In this document: in pieces, positions 6,545 through 11,799 of the stretch
How the letters are laid out: each line of letters opens with the position of its first letter
Position numbering within the stretch: the stretch's first letter is position 1
Origin: a bacterium
Lineage (GTDB): Bacteria > Zhuqueibacterota > Zhuqueibacteria > Oleimicrobiales > Geothermoviventaceae
DNA length: 11,799 nucleotides
Reading direction: 5' to 3'
NCBI GenBank assembly: GCA_028275345.1
Contig: JAPWUV010000019.1
Location: 1 to 11,799, forward strand
The notes under the pieces: model-generated
Told to the model about the DNA's origin: nothing
The model's database searches: none
The model's input: only the letters and a program-made list of their open reading frames with translations
Program-made: the position numbers and the translations under genes

Positions 6545-7674
6545 GGGCTCCACTCCGAAAACTTTCGCTTGGCTCCGTACTTGACCAGGAGCTCCTCATA
6601 GCGGTCCGGCCAGCTTTCCCAGCCCTCCGGCAGGGGCTTCGGCTTCAACCCGGTGAAGGCCTCCAGCCAGCTTCCATCCCACACCGGCAGGCCATGGTAG
6701 CGGGCATACCGTTCCGCCTGGCTCTGCCACTGCGTTCGCGTGATTTCGCGCAGCTGCTCCATGCCTGGCGCCGGATTCAGAGGAGAATAACCGTATTGGC
6801 CAAGAAGCAGCCAGGTCCGAAGCTGGGGATCGTAGGCGTAGAACTCATGGCGAGGCAGCGGCCAGAGCTCGTCCGGCGGGCGCAGATACATGCGATCGCC
6901 AGTCCCTTCGAAGAGCCACGCCCGACGGCCAGAATATTCCTTCGCCTCCACCACGCAAATGACCGGATACGGCATCCCCCAGTCCCGGACCTGGCCAGCG
7001 GCGAGATGCCGGGGCCAGAAGCATCCCCGCAGGAAGCGGGGGAGAGGCCGGGGATCTTTCCCGTCTATCCGCCAGATCCGCGGACATTCGCTGGGATCCA
7101 TGTTGGGCGTGCACAGGTAGGCCGAATCTGGAAGCCAGTGCCGGTCCAGAGCCAGGGGCTCCCCCCTCATCTGGAGCGTGTATTCAAAGGTCACCGTGAT
7201 GACCTCGTGATAGCGGACCGGGAAGCGCGGCAGCCCCAGGGCCTCCACCACCTCGGGGATCTTCCAGCCGGCCTCTGTCAGCATGATGGCCGCCACGCTT
7301 TTGGCCAGCCCCCGGTAGACGCAGTCGGGCCGGATCTGGAAAAGATCCAGCGGCTTCGCCCCCGGGGCGATCACGATGGGCTCCAGGGTCCATTCCTTCG
7401 GGTCCGCAGGACACCCGGCCTCGTCCACGACCGGGGTGGGCGTGGGGGCGGGCGGCGGCGTGGGCGTCCGGGTGGGCCAGGGCGTGGCCGGGGGAGCCGG
7501 CGTGGCATAGACCACCGCCATCACCCGGGACCGCTCGTAGAGGGCCCAGAAGGCCATCGGGATCATCGCCAGAAAGAGAACCCCAGCGGCGATCACATAG
7601 CGCCGCAACCGCCGCCGGCCCGAAAGGTCACGATAGGTCATGTCCTCGATGAGCTGTCGAATCAGGCGTCGCAT
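6541..7674 (-). CDS. Membrane-anchored protein with Pro/Thr linker and large extracellular domain
   Basis: A 377-aa protein with a basic cytoplasmic N-terminus (about 25 residues), one transmembrane helix at about 26-46 and a Pro/Thr linker at 58-81 (TPAPPATPWPTRTPTPPP). An external domain of roughly 295 residues follows, with several cysteines and many aromatics. The topology is N-in, C-out. Start ATG 7674 has AGGAGG (7680-7685) five bases upstream; GTG 7677 sits too close to that site. The ribosome binding site is partly inside a hairpin (7684-7705). The gene follows the TadG-like gene after a 119-base gap and is coupled to the next gene by an ATGA overlap, so the two exported proteins are probably made together. 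Similar linkers are common on Chloroflexota surface proteins. The family is not recognised; a pilus accessory role is inferred from position. Confidence 0.78.
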   Translation of the reverse strand: MRRLIRQLIEDMTYRDLSGRRRLRRYVIAAGVLFLAMIPMAFWALYERSRVMAVVYATPAPPATPWPTRTPTPPPAPTPTPVVDEAGCPADPKEWTLEPIVIAPGAKPLDLFQIRPDCVYRGLAKSVAAIMLTEAGWKIPEVVEALGLPRFPVRYHEVITVTFEYTLQMRGEPLALDRHWLPDSAYLCTPNMDPSECPRIWRIDGKDPRPLPRFLRGCFWPRHLAAGQVRDWGMPYPVICVVEAKEYSGRRAWLFEGTGDRMYLRPPDELWPLPRHEFYAYDPQLRTWLLLGQYGYSPLNPAPGMEQLREITRTQWQSQAERYARYHGLPVWDGSWLEAFTGLKPKPLPEGWESWPDRYEELLVKYGAKRKFSEWSP

Positions 7675-7683
7675 CACAGCCTC

Positions 7684-7705
7684 CTCCCAGAAGGATCTCT
7701 GGGAG
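7684..7705 (-). promoter_or_regulatory. Hairpin overlapping the ribosome binding site of the 377-aa gene
   Basis: CTCCCAGA and TCTGGGAG form a perfect 8-bp stem with a 6-base loop. On the mRNA the 3' arm ends inside AGGAGG (7685-7680), hiding its first two bases. This could limit translation of the downstream exported proteins relative to the pseudopilins, or act as a temperature-sensitive structure. There is no U-run after it, so it is unlikely to be an intrinsic terminator. It may also stabilise the upstream transcript. Confidence 0.45.
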
Positions 7706-7793
7706 AAATACTAACCGAAAACGTGGTAGCTGAGCACTTTTGGGGATAGAGAATCACGATACTCGCCCTCTGGCCACTTCCCAAAATCTGCCC

Positions 7794-8210
7794 CTACTGC
7801 TCGCCACGGGTGGCACCTGGCACGAGATATGCAATCGCGCTGACCCAGATTGGGCGGCGCCCGATGAAGGGGAACCATCCGACCGTCTCCGTCTCCGCCG
7901 CCACGCGGCATGCGACGCGAACGCCCGAGTGGCCGCAACGGGCCTCCACGAGGCGGGCGTGGGGAGGGCGTTGCATCAGGAAGACCTGGAGGGCGCGGTG
8001 GGCCCCAGCGTCTCCGGCGGGGACCGGGCGGCCGTCCACCGTCACCACGGCGGCCTGGACGCCCGCGTGGGCCGCGAGGTCCGCCGCCGCCATCGTCTCC
8101 TGGACCCGGAGGACGTCCACCGCCGCCTCCAGAGCGCCCAGGAGGATGAGGACCAGGAAGGGCAGAAGCAACGCGAAGAAGACCAGGATCTGACCACCCC
8201 GCGCCTTCAT
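7794..8210 (-). CDS. TadG-like pilus assembly protein (TadE/G-like N-terminus)
   Basis: A 138-aa protein with the TadG/TadE-like N-terminus: short basic leader, GGQILVFFALLLPFLVLILL at 5-24 and then VLRVQETMAAADLAAHAG at 33-50. That is the usual TadG pattern of a helix followed by a QxxxxAADxAAxAG segment. The residue at +5 after the glycine is Phe rather than Glu, as is usual for TadG-type proteins. It is short for TadG (often 300 residues or more, with a von Willebrand-like domain) and lacks that domain. TadG proteins help assemble or anchor Flp pili in the envelope. Start ATG 8210 has AGGAGG about seven bases upstream, overlapping the stop of the previous gene (TAGGAGG). It is sixth in the pilus operon. 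Confidence 0.75.
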   Translation of the reverse strand: MKARGGQILVFFALLLPFLVLILLGALEAAVDVLRVQETMAAADLAAHAGVQAAVVTVDGRPVPAGDAGAHRALQVFLMQRPPHARLVEARCGHSGVRVACRVAAETETVGWFPFIGRRPIWVSAIAYLVPGATRGEQ

Positions 8211-8220
8211 GGCCGTCCTC

Positions 8221-8634
8221 CTATCGCCACCGGGCTTTCCATCGCTCGGGGTCCGCCGCGAAGGCCGCCTCCCCCTGCGCCAGGCCTGGGAGGCCCAGGA
8301 GGCGGGCGAAGAGGACGCGGGAGACCCATTCCACCCGGCACCAGCGGGCCCCGCCGGGACCTTCTGGGAGAACGTGGATGCGGTAGTCCACGGCGGCCGC
8401 CGTCCAGTCGGCCTCCAGCGTTCGGCGGGCCGCCTCCCGGGCCTGGAAGGCCGCCCGGGCTGGATCGGGGGCCTGGGAGAGGAATGCGGCGCAGGCGTAG
8501 GCCGCCGCCACGGCCTGGCTACGGGCTCGCACGGCGAAGATCGCCGCGATCGTTCCAGCGGCCAGGAGGACGAAGATCATAGCGACCAGGGCCAGCTCGA
8601 TGAGGGCCTGCCCCTTCTCTCGTTGCCAGCGCAT
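8221..8634 (-). CDS. TadE-like pseudopilin (second copy)
   Basis: A 137-aa protein with a classic TadE N-terminus: a basic leader (MRWQREKG), glycine 8 as cleavage site, and QALIELALVAMIF with Glu at +5 (E13) leading a hydrophobic helix to about residue 35. The rest is a small soluble domain with alanine-rich helices and strands. TadE-type pseudopilins are processed by the TadV peptidase and are needed for Flp pilus assembly. Start ATG 8634 lies four bases after the upstream stop, with GGGAG about seven bases before it. A longer in-frame extension to 8700 would overlap the previous gene and push the signal inward, so it was not used. It follows another TadE-like gene, and the pair may form a minor-pilin complex. 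Confidence 0.82.
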   Translation of the reverse strand: MRWQREKGQALIELALVAMIFVLLAAGTIAAIFAVRARSQAVAAAYACAAFLSQAPDPARAAFQAREAARRTLEADWTAAAVDYRIHVLPEGPGGARWCRVEWVSRVLFARLLGLPGLAQGEAAFAADPERWKARWR

Positions 8635-8638
8635 CGCT

Positions 8639-9046
8639 TCACTCCCATGGCCCGGTGGGGGGACCGGGGTAGAAGCGCCACAGGCGGAAGGCCCCAGCAC
8701 CCTGCCAGCGCTCCCCGAGCTGGATCCCGAGCAACCACGGCCGCTCCCAAGCGACCCGAATCCGGGAGACGGCCTGGCGCTCCCCGGGCCGCAACTCCAA
8801 GGAGAGGCCGGCGCGGAGGTCTGGGAAGGGGACGGAGGTCAGGGCCGCCGAGGCCGGGGCGGGGTAGGCCCCGCCAGCCGCGCCGGCCAGGAACACGCCC
8901 CAGCCAGACAGCGCCCCTCTCAGCAGGGCCATCCCCGCCAGGAAGACCCCGGCCACCATCAAGAAGAAAAGGGGGAAGGCCAAGGCGAACTCCACCTGGG
9001 CCTGCCCCCGTTGCCAGAGGGAGCGGGAAACAAGGTGTTGCCTCAT
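8639..9046 (-). CDS. TadE-like pseudopilin (first copy)
   Basis: A 135-aa protein with the pattern MRQHLVSRSLWQRGQAQVEF followed by a hydrophobic helix to about residue 41. Glycine 14 is the expected cleavage point, and Glu 19 is at +5 of the mature protein. This is the class III (Flp/TadE) prepilin signal with a 14-residue leader. The C-terminal domain contains a Gly/Ala/Pro-rich stretch (55-70) and several tryptophans. The start ATG 9046 overlaps the TGA of the preceding Flp-like gene (ATGA), so translation is coupled. Its first residues (MRQH) resemble the MKRH of the two Flp-like proteins before it. It probably serves as a minor pilin or priming subunit. Confidence 0.83.
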   Translation of the reverse strand: MRQHLVSRSLWQRGQAQVEFALAFPLFFLMVAGVFLAGMALLRGALSGWGVFLAGAAGGAYPAPASAALTSVPFPDLRAGLSLELRPGERQAVSRIRVAWERPWLLGIQLGERWQGAGAFRLWRFYPGPPTGPWE

Positions 9047-9234
9047 TGCCAGCCCCCCAGCAATCCCAAAATGGCCCGGGTCGCATCTGCCAGGGTGGCA
9101 TGGATCTCGTCTTGGAACTGAATTCCGACGGCGACGGAGATCAGCATGACCACCCAGAGCAACAGCGCATACGTGTCGGAATGGCCGCCCGGGTCCTGCA
9201 GGAACGCGCGGAGGGAAGCGGGGTGCCGTTTCAT
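9043..9234 (-). CDS. Flp-like small pilin, duplicate lacking the +5 glutamate
   Basis: A 63-aa protein, tandem paralog of the one at 9231-9422 (31 of 63 identical residues by eye). It has the same leader (MKRHPASLRAFLQDPGG), a hydrophobic segment at about 23-36 and the conserved end LADATRAILGLLG. Aligned to its neighbour, the +5 Glu of Flp pilins is replaced by Tyr 22; Asp 20 is the only acidic residue nearby. The +5 Glu is known to matter for subunit packing in type IV-like pilins, so this copy may be a minor, non-polymerising or capping subunit. ATG 9234 overlaps the upstream TGA (ATGA). The original start cannot lie further upstream without running into the previous gene. Confidence 0.72.
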   Translation of the reverse strand: MKRHPASLRAFLQDPGGHSDTYALLLWVVMLISVAVGIQFQDEIHATLADATRAILGLLGGWQ

Positions 9235-9422
9235 CGCCAGATCCCCAGTAGCCCCAAAATGACCCGGGTCGCATCCGCCAAGGCGGCGCGGACCTCGTCC
9301 CGATAACGGGTCGCGATGAAGCTGGCGAGCCCCACAACCAACGCGGCCAGCAACAACTCGTAGTTGAAATCGCCGCCTGAATCCCGCAGGAACACTCGGA
9401 GGAAGGCGAGGTGCCGCTTCAC
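9231..9422 (-). CDS. Flp-like small pilin, second of three
   Basis: A 63-aa protein, start GTG 9422, which overlaps the TGA of the Flp gene (GTGA), with GGGGAG seven bases upstream. The leader MKRHLAFLRVFLRDSGG ends in glycine 17. The mature start DFNYELLLAALVVG keeps Glu 22 at +5. The hydrophobic helix is at about 23-38, followed by a charged amphipathic tail ending in LADATRVILGLLGIWR. This fits a Flp/Fap-type pilin with a longer tail than the first gene. It lacks the Gln at +1 of the canonical subunit. It could be a minor pilin incorporated with the 55-aa Flp, or an alternative major subunit. It is processed by the TadV peptidase if the assignment is right. Confidence 0.75.
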   Translation of the reverse strand: MKRHLAFLRVFLRDSGGDFNYELLLAALVVGLASFIATRYRDEVRAALADATRVILGLLGIWR

Positions 9423-9586
9423 TGCCGGGCTCCCCGGAGCATCTGGATGACATACTCGAAGGTGGCCTGGATTTCGTTCTTGAACCTTGCCCCGACGGCC
9501 GCGAAGACGGCGGCGGCGGCCCCCGCCAGCAGCAGGTACTCGACGTAGTCCTGGCCGTCCTGGTCCAGCAGGAACGCGCGGATCAT
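9419..9586 (-). CDS. flp: Flp/Fap-type major pilin
   Basis: A 55-aa prepilin with the textbook Flp signature: leader MIRAFLLDQDG (11 residues), cleavage after Gly 11, mature N-terminus QDYVEYLLLAGAAAAVFAAV with Glu 16 at +5 and Tyr 17 at +6, then a short charged tail. Start ATG 9586 is chosen because AGGAGGTG (9591-9598) lies four to six bases upstream; longer in-frame extensions run through promoter and untranslated sequence. The gene is first behind an extended -10 promoter, as expected for the most abundant subunit. Flp pilins polymerise into thin Tad pili used for attachment, and in some bacteria for DNA uptake. It is followed by a GTGA-coupled paralog. Confidence 0.87.
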   Translation of the reverse strand: MIRAFLLDQDGQDYVEYLLLAGAAAAVFAAVGARFKNEIQATFEYVIQMLRGARQ

Positions 9587-9620
9587 GGAGCACCTCCTGA
9601 AAAAGGATTTTCCAACCCCA

Positions 9621-9629
9621 ATTATAGCA
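9621..9629 (-). promoter_or_regulatory. Extended -10 promoter of the pilus operon
   Basis: TGCTATAAT, a perfect extended -10 element (TGN-TATAAT), lies 34 bases upstream of the flp start codon. No good -35 is seen at 16-18 bases, which extended -10 promoters can do without. Transcription would start near 9614 and give a short leader of about 28 bases carrying the AGGAGGTG ribosome binding site. Confidence 0.65.
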
Positions 9630-9687
9630 TAGACGGCCCAGAGGATCCCGCGGGCCTGGCCGTACTGTGCCCAGATTGGCCTGGGTG

Positions 9688-11007
9688 TTACCCCGGCGCT
9701 CCAACCCGCAGCTGGTGGATCATCTCCTGCGGACGATGAAGCAACGCCTTCTTGGCCTGGCTCCTGAAGCCATTCCACTGATCCACCAGCGCGCGCAGAA
9801 GGGGCAGGATTCGCTGGGCTGTCCCGCCCACCACCTCCCGGGCTCGCCGGCCCCAGTCCCTCATCTCGTCCGCCGCTGCCGCGCCATCCCGCATGGACCA
9901 GACTACCAGCAGGTGATTGGCGCTTTGCCCCAGCTGGCTGGCCAGCTGATCCGAGGCGGACTGGATGTGCTCCAAGTACATCCACGACACATCGACTATC
10001 GAACGATGCGGTGGGTCATACAGGCGCAACACGGAGGTGTCCACCGGGGCGATGCGGGAGATGGTCGCCGCCATCTCCTGGGCCATGGACGGCAGGGGCC
10101 GGGCCTCGTTCAGGATCCCCATCATGACCGGACCGGCGAAGCGCTCCAGGACCGCGTAGGCCTGCTCCACCCCGTCCTGGAAGCCCAGGCGGGCGTAGCC
10201 CTCCCAGGTCTCCAAGCGGGAGAGGGCCAGCCGTAGCCCGCCCACGGCCTCCGCCAGCTCCTCCCGGGCCTTCTCCATGGCCCCCAGCCGGCCCGGCAAC
10301 TCCGCCACGGCGATGATCCTCAGGGAACCGGTCGACTGGGGCAAGGGGGGGATCCAAATCGGGGGCTCGTAACTCACCGGGTTCCCGCTCTGTCCGTTGC
10401 GGGCGAGCACGTCGACCATGAAGCGGCTGGCCTCATGGAACACCCTCGCCAGGGTCTGGGCCGGCCCGATCGCCCCGGCCATGGCCAGCCCCGACCAGGC
10501 GTTCCAGACCGCCTCCACATCCTCGTCAAAAGCCAGGCCCGCTCCCTCCGCCAGCCCCAGCGCCGCCCGGTGCAGGCGCTGGGAGGCCTCCACCACCCGC
10601 CCCAGGGCCGAGGCCGCCGCGTGCAGGTCCGCCAGGTTCTGGGGGTCCACCGAAAGGGTCAGGGTGGGGTCCGTCCGAATGCCGGCCAGGACCCGCTCCA
10701 GAAGCGTCCGGGCGCTGGCCAGCCCGTCGGCCACCGGCTTCAGCATCGCGCCCCATCCCGCCACCACCAGCCCCGGGACCTGCTGGAGCTCCTCCAGCTT
10801 CCGCCCCGGATCTGTGACCCAGGCCTGGAGATCCCGTTGCACACCCTCTCCGGCCTCCCGCACGCCCTGGATGAACCCCTCCACAGTCCGGGCACCGCCC
10901 TCGATGAGATCCAGGGCTCGATCCGTCGGCGTGCCCTCGATGCTTTTGCGCCACTCCCGATACATCCACTGGATGGGGTCTTCTGGAAAGATGGGCTCCT
11001 CCGGCAT
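9688..11007 (-). CDS. Hypothetical helical protein (439 aa)
   Basis: A 439-residue protein that looks almost entirely alpha-helical, rich in Ala, Leu, Glu and Arg, with many tryptophans. A short Pro-rich break with strand character interrupts it at about 209-235 (PVSYEPPIWIPPLPQ). There is no signal peptide and no clear membrane helix. Start ATG 11007 follows AAAGGAGG with a 6-base spacing, a strong ribosome binding site. It sits 27 bases after the 100-aa gene, so the two are probably co-transcribed, and it ends about 60 bases before the pilus promoter. The repeated helical pattern would fit a scaffold, tether or long coiled-coil adaptor. I do not recognise the family and give no function. 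Confidence 0.78.
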   Translation of the reverse strand: MPEEPIFPEDPIQWMYREWRKSIEGTPTDRALDLIEGGARTVEGFIQGVREAGEGVQRDLQAWVTDPGRKLEELQQVPGLVVAGWGAMLKPVADGLASARTLLERVLAGIRTDPTLTLSVDPQNLADLHAAASALGRVVEASQRLHRAALGLAEGAGLAFDEDVEAVWNAWSGLAMAGAIGPAQTLARVFHEASRFMVDVLARNGQSGNPVSYEPPIWIPPLPQSTGSLRIIAVAELPGRLGAMEKAREELAEAVGGLRLALSRLETWEGYARLGFQDGVEQAYAVLERFAGPVMMGILNEARPLPSMAQEMAATISRIAPVDTSVLRLYDPPHRSIVDVSWMYLEHIQSASDQLASQLGQSANHLLVVWSMRDGAAAADEMRDWGRRAREVVGGTAQRILPLLRALVDQWNGFRSQAKKALLHRPQEMIHQLRVGAPG

Positions 11008-11034
11008 CGCGTCCTCCTTTCGTCGCGTTGTCTG

Positions 11035-11337
11035 TCATCGCCGCCGGGTCGCGGCCCGCATCCGGGCCTCCGCCTCCCGGTCCTCCGCCTCCATCCGATC
11101 CAGCAACCCCAGCCAGGAGGCGATCCGCTGGGGTGCCTCGCCGGCCCAGCGGATCGCCTCCTGATCCGCCTCCCGCAGGGCCTCCGCCACCGCGACCTCA
11201 AGCGTCGCGCCCATCTCCACGCGGTCATAGAAGCGGCGGCGAACCCCGGAGTAGTAGGCCTCGTTGGCCGTCCGCAGGGCCTCCAGCGCCCTTCCGAGAA
11301 CCCGCCGGGCTTCGCCATAATTCAACCGATACGGCAT
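11035..11337 (-). CDS. Hypothetical small helical protein (100 aa)
   Basis: A 100-residue, strongly helical and charged protein (YGEARRVLGRALEALRTANE near the N-terminus) ending in a basic tail (RMRAATRRR) that could bind nucleic acid or an acidic partner. Start ATG 11337 follows AAAGGAGGTC with a 5-base spacing, one of the best ribosome binding sites in the window. It begins the transcript that continues into the 439-aa gene, behind a possible promoter at 11382-11411. No signal peptide or membrane segment is seen, and the family is not recognised. It may be a partner of the 439-aa protein. Confidence 0.72.
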   Translation of the reverse strand: MPYRLNYGEARRVLGRALEALRTANEAYYSGVRRRFYDRVEMGATLEVAVAEALREADQEAIRWAGEAPQRIASWLGLLDRMEAEDREAEARMRAATRRR

Positions 11338-11381
11338 CTTGACCTCCTTTCCTCGGAACTGACATTATTGTTTCCGACTCG

Positions 11382-11411
11382 AGCATATCGTGTCCACCGC
11401 ACCCCTTGCAA
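11382..11411 (-). promoter_or_regulatory. Candidate promoter for the 100-aa/439-aa gene pair
   Basis: On the minus strand TTGCAA (11411-11406) and TATGCT (11387-11382) are separated by 18 bases. Each matches the sigma-70 consensus at four of six positions. The pair lies 45-75 bases upstream of the start codon. A palindrome at 11416-11428 sits four bases upstream of the -35. Plausible but weak. Confidence 0.35.
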
Positions 11412-11415
11412 ATTC

Positions 11416-11428
11416 GGCACCAGGTGCC
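11416..11428. promoter_or_regulatory. 13-bp palindrome, possible operator
   Basis: GGCACC-A-GGTGCC is a perfect inverted repeat with one central base. It lies between the stop of the partial gene and the candidate -35 box, a position typical for a regulator site. With no spacer for a loop it is a better protein-binding site than a hairpin. No regulator gene is visible in the window. Confidence 0.3.
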
Positions 11429-11431
11429 AGA

Positions 11432-11799
11432 CTAAGGTTGTAGCGGCAACAACACCCATGCCCCCTCGCCGGGTGCGGAAAGGTACGCCACCATCGGCCA
11501 AGCGGCGGCAAGGCGGGGAGGGATGCCCCGTGGGTCCTCGGGATCCAAAGCCAGACGCCAGCCCCGCAAGCCCAAACCGTCGCGTCCAGCTACAAGCAAC
11601 GCCCCCCGCCTGGACCGCCGGACGGCAATGGACGGCTCCCTCCCATATCCTATGCCCATTCGGAAACGATCGGCATCGGCGATCACTCCCACCCACGCCT
11701 CCCCAGCGGCCTCCGCCGCCTCCAAGGTTGCCCAGAAGGCCTCTGGATCTTCCAGCCGCTCAACCTTCTCCAGCCCCGGCTCCCCCTCCAGGAGCCCAT
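11432..11799 (-). CDS. Hypothetical protein, partial (5' end outside window)
   Basis: The C-terminal 121 codons of a gene entering from the right edge; the frame stays open to base 11799 and ends at TAG 11432. The visible protein starts in GLLEGEPGLEKVERLEDPEAF and continues through an Ala/Glu-rich helix. It then has alternating strands (AWVGVIADADRFRMGIGYGR, then RGALLVAGRDGLGLRGWRLA) and ends in GEGAWVLLPLQP. An internal TTG at 11725 could start a short product, but the open upstream frame makes a longer gene more likely. No signal peptide or membrane segment is seen in this part. I do not recognise the family. A possible promoter for the next genes lies just after its stop. Confidence 0.65.
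   Translation of the reverse strand, partial: GLLEGEPGLEKVERLEDPEAFWATLEAAEAAGEAWVGVIADADRFRMGIGYGREPSIAVRRSRRGALLVAGRDGLGLRGWRLALDPEDPRGIPPRLAAAWPMVAYLSAPGEGAWVLLPLQP

Larger units (their letters stand above)
9043..9422 (-). repeat. Tandem gene duplication, two 192-base units offset by 188 bases
   Basis: The two 63-codon pilin-like genes are the same length, overlap by four bases, and are clearly similar at both ends in DNA (for example the segments near 9062-9105 and 9250-9293 share CCCAAAATG-CCCGGGTCGCAT-GCCA). The central membrane-helix part has diverged strongly. This points to an old tandem duplication with divergent selection on the helix. Confidence 0.7.

Noticed and set aside
7675-7677. 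GTG 7677 as the start of the 377-aa gene
   Set aside because: It lies only two bases after the Shine-Dalgarno core, while the next codon, ATG 7674, has proper spacing.
8209-9306. Long open frame on the plus strand opposite the pilin genes
   Set aside because: Low-complexity Gly/Arg/Pro composition, opposite genes with clear family motifs.
9423-9985. Longer forms of the Flp gene extending upstream to 9985
   Set aside because: They would run through the -10 promoter, the ribosome binding site and the end of the 439-aa gene, and would bury the prepilin signal inside the protein.
1-11799. CRISPR array, tRNA, rRNA, insertion sequence or phage attachment site
   Set aside because: Read on both strands. 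No regular spaced repeats, no cloverleaf, no transposase or integrase motif and no terminal repeats were found.

Overview
The window is GC-rich DNA in which every gene I can support lies on the minus strand, so biological order runs from high to low coordinates. GC content, Pro/Thr linkers of the TPTP type on exported proteins, short Flp pilins and dense ATGA/TGATG gene overlaps suggest a thermophilic Chloroflexota-like bacterium. That assignment is an inference from style; there is no rRNA or marker gene here.

Right block (11799 to 9688): the tail of an unrecognised gene, then a possible promoter with a 13-bp palindrome, then two genes with strong Shine-Dalgarno sites encoding helical proteins of 100 and 439 residues that I cannot name.

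Middle block (9629 to 4726): a Tad/Flp-type pilus operon. An extended -10 promoter (TGCTATAAT) is followed by a canonical 55-aa Flp pilin, two tandemly duplicated 63-aa Flp-like proteins, two TadE-like pseudopilins and a TadG-like protein. After a 120-base gap come a membrane-anchored protein (377 aa) and a secreted cysteine-containing protein with calcium-loop motifs (451 aa). The operon ends with a TadV/CpaA-type prepilin peptidase with both catalytic aspartates. Six proteins carry a short basic N-terminus, a glycine and a hydrophobic helix, so the peptidase and its likely substrates are encoded together. The Tad motor ATPase (TadA), the TadB/TadC platform and TadZ are not in the window.

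Gap (4725 to 4046): about 680 bases without a convincing gene, holding several inverted repeats and weak coding-like remnants.

Left block (4045 to 1): a second, closely packed gene set. It starts with a two-TM FtsK/HerA-like DNA-pump ATPase (Walker A and B). Then come unknown proteins of 105 and 249 aa, a pair of reading frames that overlap by 164 bases and may be one frameshifted gene, a YdjM/DUF457-family membrane protein, an overlapping 33-codon ORF, and the start of a coiled-coil protein that leaves the window.

The most interesting reading is a surface pilus machine beside a membrane-tethered DNA-pump ATPase and a run of unknown genes. This could be an unusual DNA-transfer or DNA-uptake locus. 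The link is inferred from proximity only. No integrase, relaxase, replication gene, tRNA, rRNA, CRISPR array or intact insertion sequence was found.
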